The position numbers and the translations under genes were made by a program. This document shows positions 17,176 through 25,739 of a stretch of DNA of 64,000 bases, one piece after another. The notes beneath the pieces were generated by a model, which was not told the origin of the DNA, made no database searches, and saw nothing but the letters and a program-made list of their open reading frames with translations. The stretch is taken from positions 101,446 to 165,445 of the forward strand of contig JEMY01000044.1 in NCBI GenBank assembly GCA_000585075.1. The letters are read 5' to 3'. The DNA comes from Candidatus Accumulibacter regalis. Its GTDB lineage: Bacteria > Pseudomonadota > Gammaproteobacteria > Burkholderiales > Rhodocyclaceae. Numbering within the stretch: position 1 is the first letter of the stretch; each line of letters begins with the position of its first letter.

Positions 17176-19458
17176 ATGCATTCTGCCGACCAAGCGGTGT
17201 TCAGGGATATCGTCCTCGTCGGCGGGGGACACAGCCACGTCGTGGTGCTCCGGCGCTTTGCCATGCGACCCTTGCCCGGTGTTCGCCTGACAGTGATCTG
17301 CAGCGATACCCACACCCCGTATTCGGGCATGCTGCCGGGTTACATCGCCGGTCATTACAGCCATGACGAAGTGCACATCGATCTGCGCCGCCTGGCCGAG
17401 TTCGCGGGCGCACGCTATTTTCGTGAGCAGGTGATCGGTCTCGATCGGGTGCAGCGCAAGGTGCTCTGCGCGCGTCGCCCGCCGGTCGCTTACGACCGCT
17501 TGTCGATCAACATCGGCTCGATGCCGGCGGTGAACCAGGTCGAAGGTGCGGCCGAGCACGCCATTCCGGTCAAGCCGATCCGTCGTTTCAACGAGCACTG
17601 GCTGGCCTTGCTGGAGCGCGTTCGCCAGCACCGCGGGGCGAAGACCATCGCCATCGTCGGCGCCGGTGCGGGTGGTGTCGAGCTGTCGCTGGCGATGCAC
17701 CATCGCCTGCGCAACGAGCTTCGCCGGCTCGGGCGCGACCCCGGCGAACTGCGCTTTCACCTCTTTTCCGCCGAGCCCGAGATTCTGCCGACGCACAATG
17801 CCCGTGTGCGGCGCGCCTTCGAGCAGGTGCTGGCCGAGCGCGCCGTCGTCGTCCACCGTGACGCCAAAGTGAGCGCGGTGGCGAGCGGGCAACTGCGCAC
17901 CGCCGGCGGCGAAACGCTGGCCGTCGACGAGATCGTCTGGGTGACGCAGGCCGGTGGTGCGGATTGGTTGCGCGACACCGGCCTGGCGCTCGACGATCGT
18001 GGCTTCATCCAGGTGCGCGACAGTCTGCAGACGGTGAGCGACGCGCACATCTTCGCGGCTGGCGACTGCGCTTCGATGATCGATCGAGCGCTGGAGAAGG
18101 CCGGCGTTTTTGCCGTTCGCCAGGGTCGACCTCTGGCCGACAACCTGCGGCGCTCGGTGCTCGGGCAGCCGCTGCGCGCCTACCACCCGCAAGCGCGCTG
18201 GCTGGCCTTGATCAGCACCGGCGACCGCTATGCCATTGCCTCGCGCGGCGGCCTGCATACGGCAGGCGCCTGGGTATGGCGCTGGAAGGACTGGATCGAC
18301 CGTCGCTTCATGGCCAGGTTCAACGATCTGCCGGCGCAGCGCATGGCGATCGCCCGGCCGCAGGGCGAGGAAAGTGCCGTCCCGCTTGACGAGGCCGAAT
18401 CGGCGCAAGCTATTTCCGCGCTGGCCATGCGTTGCGGCGGCTGTGGTGCCAAGGTCGGTGCGACGGTGCTGTCGCGCGCGCTGGCGAGCGTGCACCCGGT
18501 CGAGCGCGATGACGTGCTCATCGGCTTGCACGCTCCCGACGACGCCGCCGTCGTGCGCGTGCCGCCGGGCAGGGCGATGGTGCACACGGTCGATTTCTTC
18601 CGTGCTCTTATCGACGACCCCTGGCTGTTCGGCCGCATCGCCGCCAACCACGCGCTCGGCGACATCTTCGCCATGGGCGGCGAAGCGCAGTCGGCGACGG
18701 CGATCGCCACCGTGCCGCCGGGGCTCGAAAGCCAGGTTGAGGAGACGCTGTTGCAGATGATGGCGGGTGCCGTCGAAGTGCTCAATGAAGCCGGCTGCGC
18801 GCTGGTCGGCGGTCACAGCGGCGAGGGCCGCGAGCTGGCGCTGGGTTTTGCCATCAATGGCCTGATCGACGAAGGGCTGGCGGGCGTGATGTGCAAAGGG
18901 GGAATGCGCCCCGGCGACCAGCTGATTCTCGGCAAGCCGATCGGCACCGGCACACTGCTCGCCGCGCACGCCCGCCTGCAGGCAAAGGGCCGCTGGATCG
19001 ACGATGTCCTGGCGTCGATGGAGCAATCTAATCGGCTTGCCGCCAGTTGCCTGCGCGAGCACGGTGCGACGGCGTGCACCGATCTCACCGGCTTTGGCCT
19101 GCTCGGTCACCTGGTTGAGATGACCCGTGCTTCCGGCGTCGACGCCGAGATCGATCTGGCCGCCTTGCCGGTTCTCGAGGGTGCCGCCGAAACCAGCGCG
19201 GCGGGAATCCTCAGTTCGCTGCAGCCGGCAAACCTGCGCCTGCGCCGCGCCCTGCGTGGCACGGAGTCGGCACGCAGTCATCCGAACTACGCGCTGCTTT
19301 TCGATCCGCAAACCGCGGGCGGGTTGCTGGCCAGTGTGCCGGCAGAGCGGGCGGCGGCCTGCATTGCTGCTCTGCGCTCGCTGGGCTACGGAAAAGCCGC
19401 GTGCATTGGTCGGGTTCTACCGCCCGCTGACGATCTGGCGCCGATTCACCTGAAATGA
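17176..19458 (+). CDS. senC: Fused FAD/NAD(P) oxidoreductase and selenide,water dikinase (SelD/SenC)
   Basis: Residues 1 to ~395 are a pyridine-nucleotide-disulfide-type oxidoreductase: FAD loop LVGGGHSHVVVLRRF, second nucleotide loop AIVGAGAGGVELSLAMHH, and HIFAAGDCASM. Residues ~410-760 are selenide,water dikinase: RCGGCGAKVG supplies Cys423 and Lys426, equivalent to the catalytic Cys17/Lys20 of E. coli SelD, followed by PDDAAVV, VDFFRALIDDPWLFGRIAAN and the GGHSGEGREL loop. SelD makes selenophosphate from selenide and ATP. Directly behind senB it can serve selenoneine synthesis; the oxidoreductase half may deliver reduced selenium, which is inference. It could also supply selenoprotein or selenouridine synthesis. 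Confidence 0.93.
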   Translation: MHSADQAVFRDIVLVGGGHSHVVVLRRFAMRPLPGVRLTVICSDTHTPYSGMLPGYIAGHYSHDEVHIDLRRLAEFAGARYFREQVIGLDRVQRKVLCARRPPVAYDRLSINIGSMPAVNQVEGAAEHAIPVKPIRRFNEHWLALLERVRQHRGAKTIAIVGAGAGGVELSLAMHHRLRNELRRLGRDPGELRFHLFSAEPEILPTHNARVRRAFEQVLAERAVVVHRDAKVSAVASGQLRTAGGETLAVDEIVWVTQAGGADWLRDTGLALDDRGFIQVRDSLQTVSDAHIFAAGDCASMIDRALEKAGVFAVRQGRPLADNLRRSVLGQPLRAYHPQARWLALISTGDRYAIASRGGLHTAGAWVWRWKDWIDRRFMARFNDLPAQRMAIARPQGEESAVPLDEAESAQAISALAMRCGGCGAKVGATVLSRALASVHPVERDDVLIGLHAPDDAAVVRVPPGRAMVHTVDFFRALIDDPWLFGRIAANHALGDIFAMGGEAQSATAIATVPPGLESQVEETLLQMMAGAVEVLNEAGCALVGGHSGEGRELALGFAINGLIDEGLAGVMCKGGMRPGDQLILGKPIGTGTLLAAHARLQAKGRWIDDVLASMEQSNRLAASCLREHGATACTDLTGFGLLGHLVEMTRASGVDAEIDLAALPVLEGAAETSAAGILSSLQPANLRLRRALRGTESARSHPNYALLFDPQTAGGLLASVPAERAAACIAALRSLGYGKAACIGRVLPPADDLAPIHLK

Positions 19459-19779
19459 TAGGGCTGCTGCGGCAGCCCGGTGTCCGCGCTGAGGCCGCCA
19501 CCGTGGCCTATCGATGGCGCGCGGGCTAAGCGTTGCAGAGCATCGCCGGCGGCTGGCCGCGATCTTCGGCTGGTGAGGGATGGGTTCATTTTCCCTGCAC
19601 TGCGGGTTGCCGCTCATCCTTCGCTGTGCCTTTGATTTGTTGCGGAAAACCAAGCTGTGGGCAGTACGCCATTTGGGAGAACCTGTGCGCAACGCCGTAT
19701 CGTGATGGCAAATCGCTGATTCCTGGAGGGCTGGGATTTACCATGCGAAACGTATAATAACCGGCGGGTTGACGGCCTC
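19459..19779. other. Intergenic region downstream of senC
   Basis: A hairpin (GGGCTGC, loop TGCG, GCAGCCC at 19461-19478) follows the senC stop and could end the senBC mRNA, though no T-run follows. No gene is supported between here and the promoter and RNA elements upstream of satP. Confidence 0.45.
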
Positions 19780-19807
19780 TTGTGCGGCCACGGCGAGCGT
19801 ATATAAT
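19780..19807 (+). promoter_or_regulatory. Sigma70-type promoter upstream of satP
   Basis: TTGTGC (19780-19785), a 16-base spacer and a consensus TATAAT (19802-19807) predict a start near 19814. A second TATAAT at 19753-19758 lacks a good -35. An apparent TTGACG at 19769 is too far (27 bases) from the TATAAT. Confidence 0.5.
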
Positions 19808-19813
19808 CCCGCC

Positions 19814-19909
19814 CGGTTGCCATCGCTGGGCGCGCGGCGTTGCCAACGGCATGGCACGACAGGCTTCTTATAGCGAGCGGTCGGGTGGCAGACCCGACCG
19901 CCTTTTCTT
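19814..19909 (+). ncRNA. Candidate structured leader RNA or small RNA ending in an intrinsic terminator
   Basis: From the predicted start, about 95 nt can fold: TGCCAT (19818-19823) pairs with ATGGCA (19851-19856), enclosing a small CGTT/AACG hairpin (19838-19848), followed by the terminator hairpin at 19877-19901 and a U-rich tail. The element lies between promoter and satP ATG, so it could be a free small RNA or a termination-antitermination leader of satP. No known riboswitch or RNA family was recognised. Confidence 0.45.
19877..19909 (+). terminator. Intrinsic terminator in the satP leader
   Basis: GCGGTCGGGT and ACCCGACCGC form a perfect 10-bp stem (19877-19886 with 19892-19901) around loop GGCAG, followed by CTTTTCTT. 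It ends 23 bases before the satP start, so it either attenuates satP or ends an upstream transcript. Confidence 0.75.
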
Positions 19910-19932
19910 AGGTCTTTTCAGGGGGGTGGGGT

Positions 19933-20496
19933 ATGGCGGAGCAGAAGCTGGGCAATCCAGCGGTTGTCGGTCTGGCGGGGTTTGGGTTGACGACCATGAT
20001 CTTGCAGTTTCACAACGTTGGCTGGATGGGCCTGGGCCCGGTGATCTGGTTGGGGCTCATTTTCGGTGGCCTGGCGCAAATGATTGCCGGGCTGCAGGAG
20101 ATGAAGACCGGGAATAATTTCGGCTATTGCGCGTTTACCGCCTACGGTTGTTTCTGGCTTGCCCTGACCCTGCTCCTGATCGGTAACCACTACGATATCT
20201 ATACTTCCAGCAAGACCGACATCGGCTGGTTTCTCGTCGCCTGGACAGCGTTCACGGCCATCCTGTGGGTTGGGTCGATGCGCATTCACGGCGCGTTGGC
20301 ACTGACCTTCACGCTCCTCTTGATCGGCTTCATCCTGCTCGATCTCGCGCACTTCGGTTATCCGGCCCTGACCGTTGTCGCCGGCTACGAGCTGATGGCG
20401 ACGGCAGCGATGGCGTGGTACATCATGGCGCACATCATCTATGCGGACGTCTTTGGCCGGGATATCCTTCCGGTTGGCAAGCCCTGGATCAACTGA
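19933..20496 (+). CDS. satP: Acetate/succinate uptake transporter, SatP/YaaH (GPR1/FUN34/YaaH) family
   Basis: 187 residues with six membrane helices. The family signature NPAVVGLAGFGLTTMILQF (canonical NPAPLGL) is at residues 8-26, and YCAFTAYGCFWLAL holds the conserved aromatic constriction. These proteins import acetate with protons or form acetate-permeable channels in the inner membrane. A GGGGGGTGGGG stretch precedes ATG 19933. In polyphosphate-accumulating bacteria fast acetate uptake is central to carbon storage. A secreted Cache-domain protein follows 85 bases downstream. Confidence 0.93.
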   Translation: MAEQKLGNPAVVGLAGFGLTTMILQFHNVGWMGLGPVIWLGLIFGGLAQMIAGLQEMKTGNNFGYCAFTAYGCFWLALTLLLIGNHYDIYTSSKTDIGWFLVAWTAFTAILWVGSMRIHGALALTFTLLLIGFILLDLAHFGYPALTVVAGYELMATAAMAWYIMAHIIYADVFGRDILPVGKPWIN

Positions 20497-20581
20497 AACC
20501 CGCGCGGCTGCTCTCTGGCACGACGATTCGGTCAGAGCAGCGCTGCGCACCCGAGCAAAACTGACGACGGAGCAAGATGTT

Positions 20582-21139
20582 ATGAATAGAGCTGGGAAGA
20601 CGATTGGCTGGCTGGTGGTCCTGCTTGCCTGTGGCACTGGCCGCGTAGCGATGGCGGCAGAATCAGGTACGGCTACCGCCGAAGAAGCAATCAGCAAGGT
20701 GCGGGCGGCAGCGCGCTTTCTGCACAACAAGGGAACTTCCGGCTATGCCGAGTTCAACAACCGGGACGGCAACTGGGTGTGGAAGGATAGTTATGTCTTT
20801 GTCTATGATTGCCGGCAAGACAGGATGATTGCCCACCCGATGCGACCGGATCTGGTCGGCAAGCCGATCATGCAGATTACCGATAACTCGGGCAAGTACA
20901 TCTTCAAGGAACTGTGCAAGGCGGGCAGCGAACCGCATGGAAACTGGGTGGAGTACGCGTGGTCGAAGCCGGGCGCGGGCGCGCTGTCGCGGAAAATCTC
21001 CTATGCACTGGCCGCGGATATCACCTTCGCCAGTGGCATTCAGGTAAGCGCCGGGATCTATGACGAGACAATGACCCTCAAGCAATTGGACGCGGTCCTG
21101 GAAAAGATGTCCGATCCGTCGAGGTATCAGGCGCTCTGA
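20582..21139 (+). CDS. Secreted single-Cache-domain protein
   Basis: ATG 20582 begins a signal peptide (MNRAGKTIGWLVVLLACGTG, cleavage near AMAA-E). The mature protein is a single Cache 2 domain: AEEAISKVRAAARFLHN, SYVFVYDCRQDRMIAHPM, PDLVGKPIMQITDNSGKYIF, WVEYAWSKPGAGALSRKISY, and a final ASGIQVSAGIYDE strand. Cache domains bind small organic acids. No transmembrane or output domain is present, so it could act as a free binding protein beside satP, perhaps for acetate; that ligand is a guess from the neighbour. Confidence 0.85.
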   Translation: MNRAGKTIGWLVVLLACGTGRVAMAAESGTATAEEAISKVRAAARFLHNKGTSGYAEFNNRDGNWVWKDSYVFVYDCRQDRMIAHPMRPDLVGKPIMQITDNSGKYIFKELCKAGSEPHGNWVEYAWSKPGAGALSRKISYALAADITFASGIQVSAGIYDETMTLKQLDAVLEKMSDPSRYQAL

Positions 21140-21218
21140 CCGCCTGGCTGGCCGAGGGTGACGGGTGACGGTCGCGTCTGCCTGAAGGAAACCACGCTGT
21201 CCGTGCCTTGAACGCGGG

Positions 21219-21242
21219 CAGCGCGGCAGCGCGGCAGCGTCG
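21219..21242. repeat. Short tandem repeat, about three copies of an 8-mer
   Basis: The 8-mer GCGGCAGC and close variants repeat about three times in the gap between the convergent Cache and potI genes. No other element is visible in this ~210-bp gap. Confidence 0.4.
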
Positions 21243-21352
21243 CGCGCGGCGATGATGAGGCGCGTTTGATCGCGCGGAACTCGCGGGGCGGGGATTTCAA
21301 GAGGCCCTGACGGTTCCGGAGGTGGTTCCCGCACCATCAACGGTCCAGTTGA

Positions 21353-22192
21353 TCAGTCCGAGCCAAGCGCCAGTTGCATGTCCCGCTGACGTGCGCGGTC
21401 TCGGTGCAGCATCACGAATCCGGCGATGAGTACGCCCAGCGTGACCAGCGAAACCATGATCGTCGCCAGGGCGTTGATGTCCGGGCTGACGCCCAGGCGG
21501 ACTTTCGAGAAGATTACCATCGGCAAGGTGCTGGACCCCGGTCCGGAGACGAAACTGGCGATCACCAGGTCGTCGAGCGAAATGGTGAACGCCAGCAGCC
21601 AGCCCGAGACCAGGGCGGGCGAGATGATCGGCAGGGTGATCAGGAGAAACACTTTGGCGGGGCGCGCGCCGAGGTCCATGGCCGCTTCCTCGAGTGAGAC
21701 GTCGAGCGACGACAGCCGCGATTGCACGATCACCGCCACGTAGGACAGGGTCAGCGTGATGTGCGCGATGGTGATGGTGCTGACGCCGCGGCCCTCGGGC
21801 CAGCCGAAGGCGTGTTCGCTGGCGACGAACAGCAAGAGCAGCGACAAGCCGGTGATGACTTCGGGCATCACCAGCGGGGCCGTGATCATGCCGGCGAATA
21901 GGGTGCGTCCGCGGAAGCGGCCAAAGCGCGCCAGCGCCAGACCGGCCAGGGTGCCCAGAATTGTCGCGCCGGTGGCATTGATCGCCGCGATGCGCAGCGA
22001 CAGCCACGCGGCATCGAGAATCTGCGTGTTCTCGAACAGTCGGCCGTACCACTCGGTCGAGAAGCCTCCCCAGACGGTCACCAGGCGCGATTTGTTGAAG
22101 GAGTAGAAGACCAGCGACAGGATCGGGATGTACAGGAAGGCAAAGCCGAACACCAGGAACGACAGCCTGACCAGCGAGCGCTTTCCGTTCAT
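21353..22192 (-). CDS. potI: Putrescine/spermidine ABC transporter permease PotI
   Basis: ATG 22192 overlaps the potH stop (ATGA). Six membrane helices are visible, with the ABC permease EAA loop EEAAMDLGARPAKVFLLITL and LPMVIFSKVRLGVSPDINA near the C-terminus, as in PotI/PotC. It pairs with PotH in the inner membrane and is the last gene of potFGHI. A start at 22321 would lie inside potH and is not needed. Confidence 0.92.
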   Translation of the reverse strand: MNGKRSLVRLSFLVFGFAFLYIPILSLVFYSFNKSRLVTVWGGFSTEWYGRLFENTQILDAAWLSLRIAAINATGATILGTLAGLALARFGRFRGRTLFAGMITAPLVMPEVITGLSLLLLFVASEHAFGWPEGRGVSTITIAHITLTLSYVAVIVQSRLSSLDVSLEEAAMDLGARPAKVFLLITLPIISPALVSGWLLAFTISLDDLVIASFVSGPGSSTLPMVIFSKVRLGVSPDINALATIMVSLVTLGVLIAGFVMLHRDRARQRDMQLALGSD

Positions 22193-23202
22193 CGGCGACC
22201 GCCACTTTCGCGTCCCTGTGCGCGCTGGAAATACATGATCGGTGCGACCAGGATGAGCAGCAGGACGATGGCCACCGCGCTCGCCACGGGCCAGTCGCGG
22301 TTGTTGAAGAACTCGGTCCATAGCACCTTGCCGATCATCAGCGAATCGGATGGCCCGAGCAAGGCGGGAATGACGTACTCGCCGACGGCGGGAATGAAGA
22401 CCAGCATGCAGCCGGCAACGACGCCAGGCAGGGAAAGGGGCAGGGTGATGCTGGCGAAGGCGCGCAACGGCCGGCAGCCGAGGTCTTCGGCGGCTTCGAG
22501 CAGGGTCACGTCCATCTTCTCCAGATTGGCGTAGAGCGGCATGACCATGAACGGCAGGTAGCAGTAAACGATACCCAGATAGGTGGCGAAATCGGTCTGC
22601 AGCATGACGATCGGCTGATCGATGACGCCCAGCCAGAGCAGGAAGTTGTTGAGCAGGCCGTTGTTCTTGAGAATGCCGATCCAGGCGTAGACGCGCAGCA
22701 GGAAGGACGTCCAGAAGGGCAGAATCACCAGCATCAGCAGAATCCCGCGCCAGCGGGGATCACTGCGGGCGATGGCGTAGGCCAGAGGATAGCCGATCAA
22801 CAGCGCCAGCAGGGTGGACACGGTTGCCACCTGCAGCGAATTGACCAAGGCGAGCAGATAGAGGCGGTCTTCGAACAGATACAGGAAATTGCCGAAATTG
22901 ACGTTCAGCCGGATATCGGCCAGCCGCTCGCCAGCCCATTGCAGCAAGGGCTGATAAGGCGGCATGGCGATCTGCGTTTCCGAAAAGGAAATCTTCAGCA
23001 CGATGACGAAGGGGATGACAAAGAAGAGCAGCAGCCACAGGTAAGGCAGGGCAATGACTGCCGTGCGACCGCTCATTCCCCACCTCGTCAGACGCTCTTG
23101 CGTCCGGCGGCAGAGCGGCAGCCCGCCAATTGCGGCGAGCAAGCGGCGGCTACGGCCAGCGAATCGCCCTGCCGCGGATGGCGTCGCATCGCCCGAGCGC
23201 AT
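22189..23202 (-). CDS. potH: Putrescine/spermidine ABC transporter permease PotH
   Basis: ATG 23202 follows the potG stop by 8 bases with AGGA upstream; longer starts would run into potG. After a ~40-residue basic N-terminus come six helices (LPYLWLLLFFVIPFVIVLKI first) and the EAA loop EAAEDLGCRPLRAFASITLP. GDLI-like permease features and operon position identify it as PotH. Confidence 0.92.
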   Translation of the reverse strand: MRSGDATPSAAGRFAGRSRRLLAAIGGLPLCRRTQERLTRWGMSGRTAVIALPYLWLLLFFVIPFVIVLKISFSETQIAMPPYQPLLQWAGERLADIRLNVNFGNFLYLFEDRLYLLALVNSLQVATVSTLLALLIGYPLAYAIARSDPRWRGILLMLVILPFWTSFLLRVYAWIGILKNNGLLNNFLLWLGVIDQPIVMLQTDFATYLGIVYCYLPFMVMPLYANLEKMDVTLLEAAEDLGCRPLRAFASITLPLSLPGVVAGCMLVFIPAVGEYVIPALLGPSDSLMIGKVLWTEFFNNRDWPVASAVAIVLLLILVAPIMYFQRAQGRESGGRR

Positions 23203-23210
23203 GTCCTGCT

Positions 23211-24365
23211 TCAGGCGCTGACGACGAGCGGACTGCTGGCGTGCCAATGCAGGTAGACCTCCTGTTCCCAGGTGATGCTCTCTTCTTCGTGACGCCAGAC
23301 GTTGGGACGGGTGACGCGGACGGTCTTGCCCGACGGCAGCCGAATCAGGAGTACCGACAGATTTCCCTGGTAAGCGATCTCCTTCACCAGTCCGCGCGTC
23401 CAGTTGGCCGCTGCTTGTGGCGGTTGCACGGAGAGCTGGATCTTTTCCGGGCGGATCGCCACCCAGAGCGCCGTTAGTGGCGCGGCAACGGAGCTCTCGT
23501 CTACGTCTACATGGACGGGTTGTTCGAGTTCCGGGCAGGTGATGCGCAGGCGATCGGGCTCGCTGGCCGTCAGCTGGCCGGCGAAGAGATTCACGGAGCC
23601 GACGAATTCGGCGACGAAGCGGCTGCGCGGGGACTCATAGATCTCCTGCGGTGTCCCCACCTGCACGATCTTGCCGTGGTCCATGACCCCGATGCGCGAG
23701 GAGAGAGTCATGGCCTCTTCCTGGTCGTGGGTGACGACGACGAAGGTGACGCCGAGATCTTCCTGCAGATTGACCAGTTCGAACTGGGTGTGCTCGCGCA
23801 GCTTCCTGTCCAGCGCGCCCAGCGGTTCGTCGAGCAGGAGCAGTTTGGGTTGCTTGATCAGCGCCCGCGCCAGCGCGACTCGCTGACGCTGCCCGCCCGA
23901 TAGCTGGTCCGGCTTGCGTTTGCCGAACTCGGAGAGGCGCACCAGCTTCAGCATGTGCGCCACGCGGTCGGCGATCTCGGAGCGGGAACGGTTCTCCATC
24001 TGCAAGCCGAAACCGACGTTCTGGTCGACGGTCATGTGCGGGAAGAGGGCGTACGACTGAAACATCATGTTGACCGGCCGTTCGTACGGCGGGATGCCGC
24101 TCATGTCCAGGCCGTCGATGAAGATCTTGCCGCTGCTCGGTTCCTCGAATCCGGCGAGCATGCGCAGCAGCGTCGTCTTGCCGCAACCCGAGCCACCAAG
24201 CAGGCAAAACAGTTCGCTGCGATAGATGTTCAGCGAGACGTCATCAACGGCAACGAAGTCGGCGAAGCTCTTGCTTACCCGCTCGATGCGGATGTAGGGT
24301 TCGGCTGCGGGATCGTTCCACGGTCGACCCGGGCCGGCTGACTCAAGGGCAGATGAAGAAGCCAT
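23211..24365 (-). CDS. potG: Polyamine ABC transporter ATP-binding protein PotG
   Basis: 384 residues with Walker A GGSGCGKT, Q-loop FQSYALFPHM, signature LSGGQRQR, Walker B LLLLDEP and the switch histidine in VVVTHDQEEAM. The last ~110 residues form a TOBE-type regulatory domain (ALWVAIRPEKIQLSV). It powers polyamine import through PotH/PotI. Confidence 0.95.
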   Translation of the reverse strand: MASSSALESAGPGRPWNDPAAEPYIRIERVSKSFADFVAVDDVSLNIYRSELFCLLGGSGCGKTTLLRMLAGFEEPSSGKIFIDGLDMSGIPPYERPVNMMFQSYALFPHMTVDQNVGFGLQMENRSRSEIADRVAHMLKLVRLSEFGKRKPDQLSGGQRQRVALARALIKQPKLLLLDEPLGALDRKLREHTQFELVNLQEDLGVTFVVVTHDQEEAMTLSSRIGVMDHGKIVQVGTPQEIYESPRSRFVAEFVGSVNLFAGQLTASEPDRLRITCPELEQPVHVDVDESSVAAPLTALWVAIRPEKIQLSVQPPQAAANWTRGLVKEIAYQGNLSVLLIRLPSGKTVRVTRPNVWRHEEESITWEQEVYLHWHASSPLVVSA

Positions 24366-24463
24366 TCAGAGTCCCGCTTGAAGGGTCCCGAAAAGGCGAG
24401 CAGGCGCGCGCGAAAGAGGCTGGCGAAGGGGCCGGCAAGCGGTCGGCGGCCATTTCCCCTGCC

Positions 24464-25636
24464 TCATTGGCCGGTCTGGAAGCGCGTCCAGGTACGTGTC
24501 AGCAGGCGGTTGTAATCGTCACCCACTGCCAGTTCAGGCGACAGCTTGCCCTTCACTTCGGCGCCGGGGAAGACGCTCGGGTCATTCCTTACCTCGGGGT
24601 TGATGAATTGCTCTGAAGCAAGATTGCCGTTCGGGTAGTGCACCGCGTTCGAGTTGTTCGCCGCCACCTGCGGCTGCATCAGGTAGTCGATGAACAGATG
24701 CGCGTTACGGGGATGCCTGGCGTCGGCGGGGATGACCATCATGTCGAACCAGATGATGCTGCCTTCCTTCGGCAAGGAATAGGCCACCTGCACGCCCTTG
24801 CCGGCTTCCCTGGCGCGATCGCGTGCTTGCAACACATCGCCGCTGTAACCGACGGCAATGCACAGGTCGCCGTTGGCCAGGTCTTCGATGTATTGCGATG
24901 AATTGACCTTGCGTACGTAGGGCCGGATTTTCATCAGCTGCTCTTCGACCCGCTTCAGATCGTCGGCGTCCTGGCTGTTGGGATCCTTGCCGAGGTAGAT
25001 GAGGACAATGCTGCGAATGTCGGACGCCGCATCGAGGATCGAGATGCCGCAATCCTTGAATTTGGCGGCGACCTTCGGATCGAGCACCAGGGCCCAGGAA
25101 TCCAGCGGCGCGTCGGGCATGATTTGCCTGACCTGGTCGACGTTGTAGCCGATGCCATCGGTCCCCCACATATAGGGAATGGCGTGCTCGTTGTTCGGAT
25201 CGTGCAGGGCGACGCGCTGCATGATCGACGGATCCATGTTGCCGAGATTGCTCAGCAAGGCCTTGTCCAGCTTCTGGAACACGCCGGCCTTGATCTGACG
25301 TTCCATGAACTGTGCCGAGGGCATCACCAGGTCGTAGCCGGTATTTCCTGCCAGCAGCTTGGTTTCGACGACTTCGTTGGCATCGAAGACGTCGTAGTTG
25401 ACCTTGATGCCGTACCGGGCCTCGAAGTTCTTGACTGTCTCCGGGTCTATGTAGTCCGACCAGTTGTAGACATTGAGTACCTTTTCGGCGTCGGTGGCGC
25501 CGGGAGCAGCGGCAACCGCTGCCGGCGGCGCGGCAACTTCCGGTTCCTTGCTGCAGGCCGCCAGCAGCAGGGTGGCGAGGCCAAGGCAGGCGATTTTGAG
25601 GCCCATGGCAGGGCGCGAAGGTGATGAGGAGAGCAT
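24464..25636 (-). CDS. potF: Polyamine-binding lipoprotein PotF/PotD
   Basis: ATG 25636 has GGAAAGG upstream and starts a lipoprotein signal (lipobox LLAAC, Cys28). The binding domain opens with VLNVYNWSDYIDPETVKNFE and contains PYMWGTDGIGYN and YSGDVLQARDRA, all typical of PotF/PotD. Lipid anchoring replaces the soluble periplasmic form of E. coli. It is the first gene of the operon, with about 100 bases separating it from both potG and pyk. Confidence 0.92.
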   Translation of the reverse strand: MLSSSPSRPAMGLKIACLGLATLLLAACSKEPEVAAPPAAVAAAPGATDAEKVLNVYNWSDYIDPETVKNFEARYGIKVNYDVFDANEVVETKLLAGNTGYDLVMPSAQFMERQIKAGVFQKLDKALLSNLGNMDPSIMQRVALHDPNNEHAIPYMWGTDGIGYNVDQVRQIMPDAPLDSWALVLDPKVAAKFKDCGISILDAASDIRSIVLIYLGKDPNSQDADDLKRVEEQLMKIRPYVRKVNSSQYIEDLANGDLCIAVGYSGDVLQARDRAREAGKGVQVAYSLPKEGSIIWFDMMVIPADARHPRNAHLFIDYLMQPQVAANNSNAVHYPNGNLASEQFINPEVRNDPSVFPGAEVKGKLSPELAVGDDYNRLLTRTWTRFQTGQ

Positions 25637-25739
25637 GGTTTGGCCTTTCCGTGCTGGGGTGGCGACAGGTGAAGCGTAACCCAGCGCCAGCGGCAGGCCA
25701 AGGCCTAGATCAAAGAGAACCGGCCCCGGCGATGGTCTC

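Noticed and set aside
16399-19311. Very long open frame on the minus strand opposite senB/senC
   Set aside because: It is the GC-rich antisense shadow of well-recognised genes and has no family similarity or ribosome site.
19769-19807. TTGACG with TATAAT as a promoter for satP
   Set aside because: The spacer would be 27 bases; TTGTGC with 16 bases is the better pair.
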